From assembly GCF_003751625.1 (NCBI RefSeq), contig NZ_RJUL01000007.1, positions 124,001-188,000 on the forward strand: a stretch of 64,000 nucleotides of DNA, in the 5' to 3' direction. Positions 17,148-25,676 of this stretch are shown here, one piece after another. Within the stretch, counting starts at the first letter, position 1; each line of letters opens with the position of its first letter. The position numbers and the translations under genes were made by a program. The stretch comes from Gallaecimonas pentaromativorans (GTDB lineage Bacteria > Pseudomonadota > Gammaproteobacteria > Enterobacterales > Gallaecimonadaceae). Below the pieces are notes generated by a model. It was not told where the DNA came from. It searched no databases and worked only from the letters and a program-made list of their open reading frames with translations.

Positions 17148-17922
17148 ATTGGCCCGCCACCGGGCTTAGGCACACCAGTTTGCAATCCGGCGCGGCGCTT
17201 GGCACCAGGGTGGTTTGGATAAAGTTCAGCACCTTACCCTGGCGGCAAAAGCCGCGCTCGCCCCCTTCCCGATACTGCACCGCCTGCGCCTGCCAGCAGC
17301 GGCTGAAATCCGCGCTTTGGGCGCTCAATCTCTCCACCAGCGCCAGCAGGGCCGGGTCGCCGGGGTGGCGGGCAAAATCATTACGAAACTCTGCTACCAA
17401 TCGCTCGGAGCGCACCGGCCAGTCGGCAATAAGATGCCGGGCCAGGGGCGAGAGAAACACAAACTCCAAGAGGTTGTGGCCCTCTGCCTGTTGGTCCAGC
17501 CAGGGGGCAAAGAGCCGCTCTGCGCCGCTGTTCCAGGCCTGGATGTACCAGCAGCGGTCCAACAGATAGGCCGGCACCACCAATAATCCCGGCAGAGCCA
17601 GCAGCGAGGGCGACAAGGCGGCAGCGGGCGGGTCGGTCAGCTCCGGGTCGCGCCGCCCGGCCAGTTCAAAAAGCGTGGCCCGCTCGGCCGCCGTCAGTTG
17701 TAGCGCCAGAGCCAGGCGCGCCAAGGCATTGGCCGAGGCGCTGACCTGGCGGCCCTGCTCTAAAAACGTGACCCAGGTAATGCTGACCCCGGCGGCATCG
17801 GCCAGCTCTTCGCGGCGCCAGCCGGGGGTACGGCGGCGGCCAAAAGCCCGGGCCGGTGGCGCCAGGCGTTCTCGGTGAGCGCGGATAAACTGGCCCAGCA
17901 GGCGGGCGGCGTCGGGTGTCAT
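17146..17922 (-). CDS. XRE-family regulator with MmyB-like C-terminal domain
   Basis: 258 residues. An N-terminal HTH (about 8-75; RRREELADAAGVSITWVTFL with the preceding R-rich turn) is joined to a PAS-like MmyB ligand-binding domain (about 105-258; typical segments WYIQAWNSGAERLF and LVAEFRNDFARHPGDP). These regulators usually control a divergently transcribed enzyme gene, here the methyltransferase. The ATG at 17922 fits the family; a longer start at 18021 would cross the shared promoter. The promoter region carries two direct copies of a 10-bp word that may be its operator. Confidence 0.85.
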   Translation of the reverse strand: MTPDAARLLGQFIRAHRERLAPPARAFGRRRTPGWRREELADAAGVSITWVTFLEQGRQVSASANALARLALALQLTAAERATLFELAGRRDPELTDPPAAALSPSLLALPGLLVVPAYLLDRCWYIQAWNSGAERLFAPWLDQQAEGHNLLEFVFLSPLARHLIADWPVRSERLVAEFRNDFARHPGDPALLALVERLSAQSADFSRCWQAQAVQYREGGERGFCRQGKVLNFIQTTLVPSAAPDCKLVCLSPVAGQ

Positions 17923-17930
17923 GGCAGCAT

Positions 17931-17963
17931 TTGTACCAGTATAAAAACCTATCTTGTACCAGT
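17931..17963. promoter_or_regulatory. Paired TTGTACCAGT repeats, likely operator
   Basis: TTGTACCAGT occurs at 17931-17940 and again at 17954-17963, 23 bp apart centre to centre (about two helical turns), between the divergent regulator and methyltransferase genes. A TATACT -10-like box for the regulator lies at 17938-17943 on the minus strand, inside the first copy, consistent with autorepression. Confidence 0.55.
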
Positions 17964-18014
17964 TTACTTGCCTGCCAACAATGGCCCTGCCTACCGAACA
18001 ACAGGGAGAAACCC

Positions 18015-18782
18015 ATGGCACATCAAGACCATAACGCCGTTGTCAGCGGCCAATTCAGCCCCCAGGCCGAAGCCTATTTGCACAGTAGTACCCATGCCAC
18101 TGGCGCTGATCTGGCCCTGATGGTAGAGGCGGTCCGTACCCGCTCCAAGGCAGTGGTGCTGGACATGGGCTGCGGCGGCGGCCATGTCAGCTTTCAGGTG
18201 GCGCCCCATGTGGCCAAGGTGGTGGCCTACGACCTTAGCGCCGAGATGCTGGCAGTGGTGGCAGCCGAAGCCGAACGCCGCGGCCTTGGCAATATCGTCA
18301 CCCAACAGGGCGCGGCAGAAACTCTGCCCTACCCCGATGCCAGCTTTGATGTGGTGATCACCCGCTACAGCTGCCACCACTGGCAGGACATGGCAGCTGG
18401 CCTCAAGCAGATGCGGCGAGTGTTAAAGCCCGGAGGCATCGCCCTGTTCATGGATGTGGTAAGCCCCGGCAAGCCGCTTTTGGACACCTGGCTGCAAGGC
18501 ATCGAACTGCTGCGCGACCCCAGCCATGTACGTAACGCTTCCCCTGCCCAGTGGCGCCGGCTACTGACCGAGGCGGGGTTTGCCATCACCACTGAACAAG
18601 GCTTCAAACTGCCCCTGGCCTTTGCGCCCTGGGTGGCGCGCATGCAAACCCCGGCGGTGCAGGTGGCAGCCATTCGCGCCTTGCAGCAGCAGGCCAGCCG
18701 GGAGGTAAGCGACTACTTTGCCTTTGGCGAAGACGGCAGCTTTGTGGTGGATACCCGGCTGTTTGTTGCCAAGGGAGGATAA
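18015..18782 (+). CDS. Class I SAM-dependent methyltransferase (UbiE-like)
   Basis: 255 residues. The SAM-binding motif I is VLDMGCGGGHVSF, followed by acidic motif II (AYDLSAEML), motif GAAETLPYPDASFDVVITR and the post-motif LKPGGIALFMDVV. The fold is that of small-molecule C- or O-methyltransferases; the substrate is unknown. The ATG at 18015 has GGGAGA upstream. Divergence from the MmyB-like regulator suggests that the regulator's ligand is related to this enzyme's substrate or product. Confidence 0.85.
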   Translation: MAHQDHNAVVSGQFSPQAEAYLHSSTHATGADLALMVEAVRTRSKAVVLDMGCGGGHVSFQVAPHVAKVVAYDLSAEMLAVVAAEAERRGLGNIVTQQGAAETLPYPDASFDVVITRYSCHHWQDMAAGLKQMRRVLKPGGIALFMDVVSPGKPLLDTWLQGIELLRDPSHVRNASPAQWRRLLTEAGFAITTEQGFKLPLAFAPWVARMQTPAVQVAAIRALQQQASREVSDYFAFGEDGSFVVDTRLFVAKGG

Positions 18783-18811
18783 CTTTTCAGGGAAAGGCGG
18801 ATTTTCATTGC

Positions 18812-18828
18812 CTTAAGGTTCTCCTAAG
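18812..18828 (+). promoter_or_regulatory. PmrA/BasR-type box upstream of dgkA
   Basis: CTTAAG-GTTCT-CCTAAG matches the direct-repeat PmrA box (YTTAAK-N5-YTTAAK) with one mismatch, 41 bp before the dgkA ATG. PmrA controls lipid A and envelope genes in enterics; its use here is inference. Confidence 0.4.
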
Positions 18829-18869
18829 ATGATGGCGCCAAGCTCACCGCCTTCTTTGTGGAGTACTGA

Positions 18870-19247
18870 ATGAAACCTGGACACACGGGTGTGAAACGCC
18901 TCTGGTTGGCCAGCCGCTATTCCTGGCAGGGGCTTCGCGCCGCCTGGCGCAGTGAAGCCGCGGTGCGCCAAGAGCTGATCCTAATCGCCGTAGCCGTGCC
19001 CGGCGCCTGTCTGTTGCCGGTTACCGGCATGGAAAGGGCGCTGATGGTGGCCTCGGTGATGCTGATCCTCATCGTGGAGTTGCTTAACTCCGCCATTGAG
19101 GCAGTAGTGGATCGCATCGGGCCTGAACACCACGAATTGTCCGGGCGAGCCAAAGACATTGGCTCGGCAGCAGTACTCGTCACCCTCTTGCTGGCGGTAC
19201 TGGTATGGCTAAGTATTCTCTGGGGTTATTTCTCGGCTGGGCTCTGA
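18870..19247 (+). CDS. dgkA: Diacylglycerol kinase
   Basis: 125 residues with three transmembrane helices. DgkA phosphorylates diacylglycerol to phosphatidic acid, recycling the by-product of envelope sugar modification. The family core is clear: ELLNSAIEAVVDRIG, then a Lys/Asp pair in RAKDIGSAAV, and an N-terminal amphipathic segment with WRSEAAVRQEL. GGAG precedes the ATG. The next gene, a PAP2 phosphatase, starts inside its 3' end. Confidence 0.93.
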   Translation: MKPGHTGVKRLWLASRYSWQGLRAAWRSEAAVRQELILIAVAVPGACLLPVTGMERALMVASVMLILIVELLNSAIEAVVDRIGPEHHELSGRAKDIGSAAVLVTLLLAVLVWLSILWGYFSAGL

Positions 19248-19939
19248 CCCTGCTGCTGAGCCTGTGGCATGGGCCGGACTTTGCGCTGGCCCATTTTTGG
19301 TATCAGCTGGAAGGGGGCCACTGGGCCCTTGAAAACAACTGGCTGACCAAAGGCATCATCCACACCCAAGGCCGCCACCTGACGGCCGCCATGATGGTAA
19401 CCGTGTTCCTGGGCCTGGCCTGGAACTGGAAAAAGCCCTCACGCCGCCGCTGGGTGTACCTGGCAGTTACCGCGCCGCTGATCGTGATTGTGGTCAGCAC
19501 CATCAAGCACCTAGTGCCCATGGATTGCCCCTGGAGCCTGCTGGACTTTGGCGGCGACCGGCCCTTTATCGCCCTGTTTGCCCATCGCCCCGCCGACCTG
19601 CCCGCCAGCCAATGCTTCCCTGCCGGCCACGCCAGCAGCGGCTATGCCTGGCTGGCCCTGTATTTCGCCATTCCCGGCAAAAAGCCCTGGGCGCTGCTGC
19701 CCGGCATTATGATTGGCCTGACCTTCGGCATTGCCCAGCAGCTGCGCGGCGCGCACTTTTTGTCCCATGATCTTTGGACCATCATGCTGAGCCTGACCAT
19801 CAGCTACCTGACAGCCCGCGTGCTGCTTCCACAAGCAGTTGCACTGCCAGCAGTGTCAGCACCAGCTGAAACAGCCGATGAAAGCGCTGCTCCGATATCC
19901 GCCCCAGCATCTGCAGCCCAAGCCAATTCCCCACAATAG
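19205..19939 (+). CDS. PAP2-family membrane phosphatase
   Basis: 244 residues, about six transmembrane helices. The three PAP2 phosphatase motifs are present: KHLVPMDCPW (K-x6-RP-like, degenerate at RP), PAGHASSGYAW (PSGH-like) and RGAHFLSHD. It should dephosphorylate a lipid phosphate in the membrane, perhaps lipid A or undecaprenyl pyrophosphate. It overlaps dgkA by 43 bases. The last 35 residues are a low-complexity Ala/Pro/Ser/Glu tail encoded on the opposite strand of the TauE-type permease gene (19800-19939). Confidence 0.8.
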   Translation: MAKYSLGLFLGWALTLLLSLWHGPDFALAHFWYQLEGGHWALENNWLTKGIIHTQGRHLTAAMMVTVFLGLAWNWKKPSRRRWVYLAVTAPLIVIVVSTIKHLVPMDCPWSLLDFGGDRPFIALFAHRPADLPASQCFPAGHASSGYAWLALYFAIPGKKPWALLPGIMIGLTFGIAQQLRGAHFLSHDLWTIMLSLTISYLTARVLLPQAVALPAVSAPAETADESAAPISAPASAAQANSPQ

Positions 19940-20537
19940 ACGCCAGGAACATAGCGATAATAAGCGGCCACCAGTCGCGAAACACAAAGCCGGCCATGCC
20001 AAAAGCCACGGCCTTGGCCGCATGCTGAAAGCTCATGGCCCCGGCAAAGGTGGCAATGGCGGCGAAGCGGTCGCGGCTTTGCGGCTTGATAAAAGCCGCC
20101 ACCAGCGGCCCTGACGCCCCCACAAACAGGGTGATAAAGCCGGTACCAAAGCCGCCAAGGGCCAAACCCAAACGGCCACTGGTAAATTTGGGCAGCGGCG
20201 GCCCCCAGCACAGGTACAGCACAAAGGCAGCAATGGCCAGTTGCAGCGCCTCGCTGGGCAGCTGCACCAAAAAGCAGCTGGCAAGCCAGGCTCCGGCAAA
20301 GCTCATGGGCACAAATACTGCCAGCAACGGCCAGTTGATATGGCGCCAGGACATGACCCCCCGCACCACATTGGAGCCCAGCTGCACCAGGCCATGAACC
20401 GGGATCACCGCTGCTGGCGGCAGGATAAGCGCCATGGCGGCGATGAGGATGGCGCCACCACCGGCGCCCATGCAGGCGGTAATAAACGAGGTAAAGGCAG
20501 AAAGGGCAGTCAGCCCCCAAAAGCTCAGATCCGACAC
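19800..20537 (-). CDS. TauE/SafE-family membrane permease
   Basis: 245 residues with about eight hydrophobic segments and the two related halves typical of TSUP (TauE/SafE) transporters; GAGGGAILIAAMAL and GGFGTGFITLFVGASGPLVA are the repeated glycine-rich motifs. Members export sulfonates, sulfite or other small anions; the substrate is unknown. It converges on the PAP2 gene and overlaps its 3' end by 140 bases. Confidence 0.85.
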   Translation of the reverse strand: MSDLSFWGLTALSAFTSFITACMGAGGGAILIAAMALILPPAAVIPVHGLVQLGSNVVRGVMSWRHINWPLLAVFVPMSFAGAWLASCFLVQLPSEALQLAIAAFVLYLCWGPPLPKFTSGRLGLALGGFGTGFITLFVGASGPLVAAFIKPQSRDRFAAIATFAGAMSFQHAAKAVAFGMAGFVFRDWWPLIIAMFLASIVGNWLGLQMLGRISEQRFHRLFQLVLTLLAVQLLVEAARGLSGS

Positions 20538-20794
20538 CTAACGACTCCTGTGGCCGGCCATTGAGGTTGCCGAGTTTATCACCAAAGGCGCCCTACACCA
20601 GCCGCCCTTACCCCCTCTCATATCCTTGGCCGCAGATCTCTGTCTTTTGTACCTATGCCCCAATAGCACCAAGGCCGTTAGGCCACAAAGCGCGGCGCTG
20701 CGGCACGACCATGGCTGAGGATTTGCTCTACGCTAAAAGCTCCGCTACAAAAAGGCAGCCCAGATCCACCAGATAATTGAAAAGGAAGGAAATT
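20538..20794. other. Non-coding stretch before rebB
   Basis: 257 bases between the divergent TauE-type gene and the R-body gene. It should hold both promoters. No strong palindrome, sigma-54 site or terminator was seen; only the SD AAGGAAGGA just before the rebB ATG is clear. Confidence 0.4.
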
Positions 20795-21055
20795 ATGGCT
20801 ACTCCCACAGCAGTCAACGAGAAAGTGACCGATGCGGTTACCCAGGAAAAAACCCAGGTTTTGGGCGATGCACCGGCCATGGCAACCGGCAATCTCATGA
20901 TGGCCGCCAGCCAGGCACTTGCCAACGCCGCCCACAACGCCACAACAGCGCAGCAAGACGATGCTGTCGCCGCCCAAGCGGCGCTGACCCAAGGCGTTGA
21001 CACGCTTTACAGCATCGACGCTGCCACTGACAAGGAGGGTATCGGCAGGCCCTGA
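20795..21055 (+). CDS. RebB-family R-body protein
   Basis: 86 residues. The family signature is plain: TAVNEKVTDAVTQEKTQVLG, then PAMATGNLMMAASQALANAA, HNATTAQQ and TQGVDTLYSID. RebA and RebB polymerise into R bodies, coiled protein ribbons that unroll on a pH shift and, in Caedibacter, deliver toxicity to Paramecium. AAGGAAGGA fixes the ATG at 20795. No second reb gene is adjacent, although R-body loci normally hold several small paralogues. Whether a lone RebB polymerises is unknown. Confidence 0.85.
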   Translation: MATPTAVNEKVTDAVTQEKTQVLGDAPAMATGNLMMAASQALANAAHNATTAQQDDAVAAQAALTQGVDTLYSIDAATDKEGIGRP

Positions 21056-21104
21056 GGCCGCCCTGGTGCTATCGCCACCTCGAGGGCCGCCAGCAGCCCC
21101 CTTA

Positions 21105-21584
21105 TCAACCCACCATGTAGGTGCCGGTGCCGAAGGCGATATGATCGCCAGCCTCGTTGTGCAGCTCCATACGGGTGACCGCCACCTTGTTGCCGGCGCG
21201 GATGATGGTGGCGGTGGCCACAAAGGCCTCGCCCCGGCCGGGGCGCAGGTAATCGACCCGCATGTCGATGGTGCCCATCTTGCCAAACTTCTCGGCCAGT
21301 GTTTTAACGGTGGCGCCGTCAAACTTGTCGGTCACCGAGGCGATGGCAGCCAGGCCCCCCACCACATCCAGCACCGAGGCCGTCACCCCGCCGTGCAAAA
21401 TTTTCTGCACCGGGTTACCCAGCAAATCGTTCTTCATGGCAAAACGCACTTCCACAGCGTCGGCCTCGTAGCGGGTTACCTTCAGGCCCAGCACCTTGTT
21501 AAAGGGCATCTGAGCGGTGAAAAGATCGCCAACAAAGGCCAAAATCTCTTCACGGCTCAAGGGGGTATCGGTTAAAGATGTCAT
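21105..21584 (-). CDS. yigI: YigI-like hotdog thioesterase
   Basis: 159 residues of the PaaI-type hotdog fold, hydrolysing acyl-CoA thioesters. It aligns with E. coli YigI: MPFNKVLGLKVTRYE, ILHGGVTASVLDVVGG, MGTIDMRVDYLRPGRGE, RAGNKVAVTRMELHNE and the ending TYMVG. In E. coli yigI also lies close to recQ, as here. The start is uncertain: ATG at 21584 has GGAAGGA very close, and ATG at 21599 is possible. Confidence 0.85.
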   Translation of the reverse strand: MTSLTDTPLSREEILAFVGDLFTAQMPFNKVLGLKVTRYEADAVEVRFAMKNDLLGNPVQKILHGGVTASVLDVVGGLAAIASVTDKFDGATVKTLAEKFGKMGTIDMRVDYLRPGRGEAFVATATIIRAGNKVAVTRMELHNEAGDHIAFGTGTYMVG

Positions 21585-21682
21585 TTCCTTCCAACCCATT
21601 CGTTTGATTCTGCTGACTTTTATTTTTATTAGCCGGAGTATCACGGCCCACCAGAAAGACAAGGCTTCCTCCTTCCATTACA

Positions 21683-23527
21683 ATGGCCGGCGCTATGAGC
21701 ATGTCCCAAGCCCCCGTCTTTGTGAAGTCCTCCGATGAGTCGCCGCAGTCCGTGCTGGCGTCAGTTTTCGGCTACGACGCCTTCAGGCCCGGCCAACAGG
21801 CCGTGGTAGAGGCGGTGCTGGCCGGCCGCGATGCCCTGGTGATCATGCCCACCGGCGGCGGTAAATCCCTCTGTTATCAGGTACCGGCCCTGGTGCGCCC
21901 CGGCACCGCCATTGTTATTTCGCCGCTGATTTCCCTGATGAAAGACCAGGTAGACCAGCTGCTGGCCATGGGGGTGCGGGCGGCTTACCTGAACTCGGCG
22001 CTGCCCAGAGACCAACAATGGCAGGTGCTGAACCAATTGCACCACGGCGAGCTGGATTTACTTTATGTCTCCCCCGAGCGCCTCAGCCAGGTGGATTTTC
22101 AGCAGCGGCTGCTGGAGATCCCCATCAGCCTGTTTGCGGTGGACGAAGCCCACTGCATCTCCGCCTGGGGCCACGATTTTCGCCCCGAGTACATGGCCCT
22201 TGGCCAGCTCAAAAGGCATTTCCCCCAGGTGCCGCTGATGGCGCTGACCGCCACCGCCGACAAAGCCACCCGCCAGGATATCGAGCAGCGCCTGGGGCTG
22301 GTGGACCCGCACTTTAACCTGTCGAGTTTCGACCGGCCCAACATCCGCTATCTGGTGGTGGAAAAATTCAAACCCATCAACCAGTTGCTGCAATACCTGC
22401 AAGGCCAGCGCGGCCAGAGTGGCATCATTTACGCCGGCTCGCGCAAAAGGGTAGACGACATCGCCCAAAAGCTGCGCGGCCAGGGCTTTAACGCCGCCGG
22501 TTACCATGCGGGCCTGTCCAGCGACGAGCGCCAGTTCGTGCAGGAAGCTTTCCAAAAAGACGAAGTGGATATCGTGGTGGCCACCGTGGCCTTCGGCATG
22601 GGCATCAACAAGCCGGATGTGCGCTTTGTGGTGCATTTCGATTTGCCGAAGAACATCGAGTCCTACTACCAGGAAACCGGCCGCGCCGGCCGTGACGGCC
22701 TGCCGTCGGAAGCCTGGATGCTGTTTGAACCGGGCGATGTGGCCAGGGTGCGCAGCCTGATTGAGCTTTCTGAAAACGAGGCTCAGCAAAAAGTGGAGCT
22801 GATGAAGCTCAATGCCATGGCCGGTTTTGCCGAGGGGCTCACTTGCCGGCGCCAGGTGCTTTTAAACTACTTTGGCCAGTACAGCGGCGAGCGCTGCGGC
22901 AACTGCGATATCTGCCTGGACCCACCCCAGACCCTGGACGGTACCGAACTGGCCCAAAAGGCCATGAGCTGCATCTACCGCACCGGCCAGCGCTTTGGGG
23001 TTGGCCATATTGTCGAGGTGCTGCGCGGCGGCCAGACGGCCCGTATCAAGGAGCTGGGCCACGACAAGCTCAGCACCTGGGGCCTGGGCAAGGACCAAAG
23101 CCACGATTACTGGGTCAGCATCATCCGCCAGCTTATTCACCACGGCCTGGTGATGCAGGACATCACCCGCCAAAGCGCCCTGGTGCTCACCGAGGCGGCC
23201 CGGCCGGTGCTAAAAGGCGAGCGGCCGTTGCTGCTGGCGGTGCCGCGCCTGGTTACCCGGGTTAAACAAAGCAGCCGCGCCACCGACAATAGCGCTGCCG
23301 ACAAAGTGCTGTTTGCCCGCCTGAAAAAGCTCAGAAAGCAACTGGCCGACGAATTCGACGTGCCGCCCTACGTGGTATTCAACGATGCCACCCTGGCGGA
23401 GATGGCCAGCCACTTCCCCACCTCCGACGCCGAGCTTTTAGCCATCAGCGGGGTGGGCCAAACCAAGCTGTCACGCTACGGCGAGCCCTTTTTGGGCCTT
23501 ATCACCGACTACCTCAATAAGGGCTAG
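21683..23527 (+). CDS. recQ: ATP-dependent DNA helicase RecQ
   Basis: 614 residues, the normal RecQ length. A 3'-5' helicase that unwinds recombination intermediates and stalled forks. Motif [13 protein letters not shown], motif [16 protein letters not shown], helicase C with HAGLSSDER and [10 protein letters not shown], a zinc-binding RQC domain (four Cys in [12 protein letters not shown]...CGNCDIC) and a C-terminal HRDC domain (about 530-610). Starts at 21683, 21695 and 21701 are all in frame and none has a good SD, so the exact N-terminus is open. Divergent from yigI. Confidence 0.95.
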   Translation: MAGAMSMSQAPVFVKSSDESPQSVLASVFGYDAFRPGQQAVVEAVLAGRDALVIMPTGGGKSLCYQVPALVRPGTAIVISPLISLMKDQVDQLLAMGVRAAYLNSALPRDQQWQVLNQLHHGELDLLYVSPERLSQVDFQQRLLEIPISLFAVDEAHCISAWGHDFRPEYMALGQLKRHFPQVPLMALTATADKATRQDIEQRLGLVDPHFNLSSFDRPNIRYLVVEKFKPINQLLQYLQGQRGQSGIIYAGSRKRVDDIAQKLRGQGFNAAGYHAGLSSDERQFVQEAFQKDEVDIVVATVAFGMGINKPDVRFVVHFDLPKNIESYYQETGRAGRDGLPSEAWMLFEPGDVARVRSLIELSENEAQQKVELMKLNAMAGFAEGLTCRRQVLLNYFGQYSGERCGNCDICLDPPQTLDGTELAQKAMSCIYRTGQRFGVGHIVEVLRGGQTARIKELGHDKLSTWGLGKDQSHDYWVSIIRQLIHHGLVMQDITRQSALVLTEAARPVLKGERPLLLAVPRLVTRVKQSSRATDNSAADKVLFARLKKLRKQLADEFDVPPYVVFNDATLAEMASHFPTSDAELLAISGVGQTKLSRYGEPFLGLITDYLNKG

Positions 23528-23733
23528 CGGCATCGCCTGTGCGGCGTTGAAAGCCTCCATCTCTTGCTCATTTACAGCGAGCGGCGCGGGCCAAGGAGGC
23601 TCTCGCCTTGCCCAGCCAGCTTCGCAGGCGCCCTTATGGGGAAAGAGAATCTAAAGAAAGGGTTAGCTTTCACCTTTTGAATAAAATCCGCCACCGCGTA
23701 GAGTCGGGTAACAACTCCTGCATTCGAGGTGTT

Positions 23734-24804
23734 ATGGAACCCGCCGCGCCTTTTATCCCTATCTAGGCCGACCCCAAGGACATCGTCACGGTTAACGCCT
23801 GCACCCGGCCTTTTCGGCTGACCGGCCCGCGCATCGAGCTGGAGCGGCGCGGCCGCCTTAACCTTATCCACAATTACGGCCACGGCGGCAGTGGCTGGTC
23901 ATTGTCTTGGGGAGCGGCGGCCGAAGCGGTCAAGCTGGCCCGGCAAACCGATACCAGGCAACTCGCGGTGGTAGGCTGCGGCGCCATTGGCATTACCACC
24001 GCCATCGAGGCCCAGCAGGCCGGCTTTGAAGTGACCATCTACGCCAAGGCCCAGCTACCCCAAGCCAATTCGGCCTTTGCCACCGGGGTTTGGTCTCCCG
24101 ACTCACGTATCGTAGCCAAGGCCCACGGCGATGCCCTCGCACCGCGCTGGCAGCAAATGGCCCGCATCTCCTTTGCCCGCTACCAGGCCTTGTTGGGCCA
24201 CTCGGCCAAACCGGTGGAATGGCTGCCGGTCTATAACCTCTCCAGCCTGCCCTTTGATAAGGCAAACCGCCACGCCCTGCCCGGCGAACCCGACTACCCC
24301 CATTGGGAAGCGCAGCTACTCAATGGCTTAAGGCCTGCCGACCAACCCCTTGCCCCTGGCGCCAGCCCCTTTCGCCAGCCTCATGTGCGCCGCGAACAGC
24401 TGCTGATGTTTAACCTCAGCCAATATGGCGATTGGCTGCTGGCCCGCTTTCGCGCCGCCGGTGGGCGCCTGCTTGCCGCCGAGCTTAGCTGCGAGCAGGA
24501 CTTTGCAAGACTCGGGAGCCAGTTGGTGATCAACTGCACTGGCTTTGGCGCCAAAGCCTTGCTGGGAGACGACGCGCTGCTGCCGGTGCGCGGCCAAACC
24601 TGCCGGCTACCGCCACAATTGGCGGTGTGCTATGGAATACGAGACTGGGACAGCGGCGTGTCGGCCTACCCGCGCCGTGATGGGGTTTTGGTACAAACCC
24701 AGGCCCAAGGCGATTTTGGGGCACAGCACGCCACCGTGGATTTAGAAGAGTCGCGCCAGGCCGTCACCCAGCTTGCCGCATTGATGGCCGGGATGCGGGC
24801 ATAA
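23734..24804 (+). pseudogene. FAD-dependent oxidoreductase (DAAO family) with in-frame amber codon
   Basis: Read through the stop, the frame gives about 356 residues of a D-amino-acid-oxidase-type FAD oxidoreductase: NACTRPFRLTGPRIELERRG, IHNYGHGGSGWSLSWG, then the dinucleotide fold VVGCGAIGITTAIEA and a C-terminal DGVLVQTQA. The proper start is ATG 23734 with GAGGT before it, but codon 11 (23764-23766) is TAG. The sequence is otherwise intact and well conserved on both sides, so this is a recent point nonsense mutation, a sequencing error, or a suppressed stop. A shorter protein could only start at a weak codon such as TTG 23902 and would lose the conserved N-terminal block. Confidence 0.75.
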
Positions 24805-24833
24805 AAAACGGCAACCCTTGGGTTGCCGTTTTG
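24802..24833. terminator. Bidirectional terminator (oxidoreductase / pirin)
   Basis: ACGGCAACCC-TT-GGGTTGCCGT flanked by A6 and T4 forms a strong hairpin between two convergent genes and can serve both. Confidence 0.88.
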
Positions 24834-24848
24834 GTGAAAGCGCTTCGC

Positions 24849-25529
24849 TTAGGCCGGGATATCAAAGGCCAGGAAGCGGGTGCCGTCTTTGGCCACGAAG
24901 GCTTTTTCTTCGCCGGCGCTCAGCTCCAGGCCATCGCCCGGGCCAAGGTCCAGATCGCCACCTTTGATGCCACCATCGATAACGTGCAGGTAGCGTTTAC
25001 GGCGGCTCTCGGCCTTGAAGCTCACTTGGTCACCGTCATCAAGGCGATATTGGGCCAGCTCGGCGTGTTGGTTGATGGCCAACAAGCCACCTTCACCGGC
25101 CAACACCACTTTGCCTTTTTGCTCAGGAACTTCCGCTTCCTGATAGCTGGGCGGCAGCCCTTGAGTGTGAGGCGCTATCCAGATTTGCAGGAAGTGCACT
25201 GGTTCACTGTCAGAGCCGTTGTACTCGGAGTGGCGGATGCCGGTACCAGCCGACATGCGCTGCACCATACCCGGCACCAAATGGCCGATGTTGCCTTCTG
25301 AGTCCTTGTGAGTCAGCTTGCCTTCCAGCACCACCGAGATGATTTCCATGTCGCGGTGCGGGTGGGTGCCAAAGCCACCGGCCGGAGCGACGGTGTCATC
25401 GTTTATTACCAGCAGGGCGCCACTGCCGGTCCAGTTAGGATCGTAATGGTGGCCAAAGGAATAAGTGTGCTTGGAGTCCAACCAGCCGATGTTGGTAGGC
25501 AGACGGTCTTGGGCTTTACGAATACGCAT
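24849..25529 (-). CDS. Pirin-family protein
   Basis: 226 residues with the bicupin pirin fold. The N-terminal metal-binding residues are visible in GTHPHRDMEIISVVLEG (His, His, later Glu) and SAGTGIRHSEYN. Bacterial pirins such as E. coli YhhW have quercetinase activity in vitro; the natural role is not settled. AAGGAGG lies before the ATG at 25529. Divergent from selO. Confidence 0.88.
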   Translation of the reverse strand: MRIRKAQDRLPTNIGWLDSKHTYSFGHHYDPNWTGSGALLVINDDTVAPAGGFGTHPHRDMEIISVVLEGKLTHKDSEGNIGHLVPGMVQRMSAGTGIRHSEYNGSDSEPVHFLQIWIAPHTQGLPPSYQEAEVPEQKGKVVLAGEGGLLAINQHAELAQYRLDDGDQVSFKAESRRKRYLHVIDGGIKGGDLDLGPGDGLELSAGEEKAFVAKDGTRFLAFDIPA

Positions 25530-25610
25530 GGGAACCTCCTTAACTGTGATGGGCTCATAGTGGACCAAGAATAATCGAACAAAAAGCGACTAAAATAGAC
25601 ACAACCTTTC

Positions 25611-25627
25611 GATAAAGTTGATTTATC
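25611..25627. promoter_or_regulatory. Palindrome between pirin and selO
   Basis: GATAAA-GTTGA-TTTATC, a perfect 6-5-6 inverted repeat in the AT-rich divergent region. A likely operator of unknown owner. Confidence 0.4.
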
Positions 25628-25676
25628 CCTCTTTCGACCTTCGTGGGACACTAGGCGCTACTTTGCAGGAGGTAGC

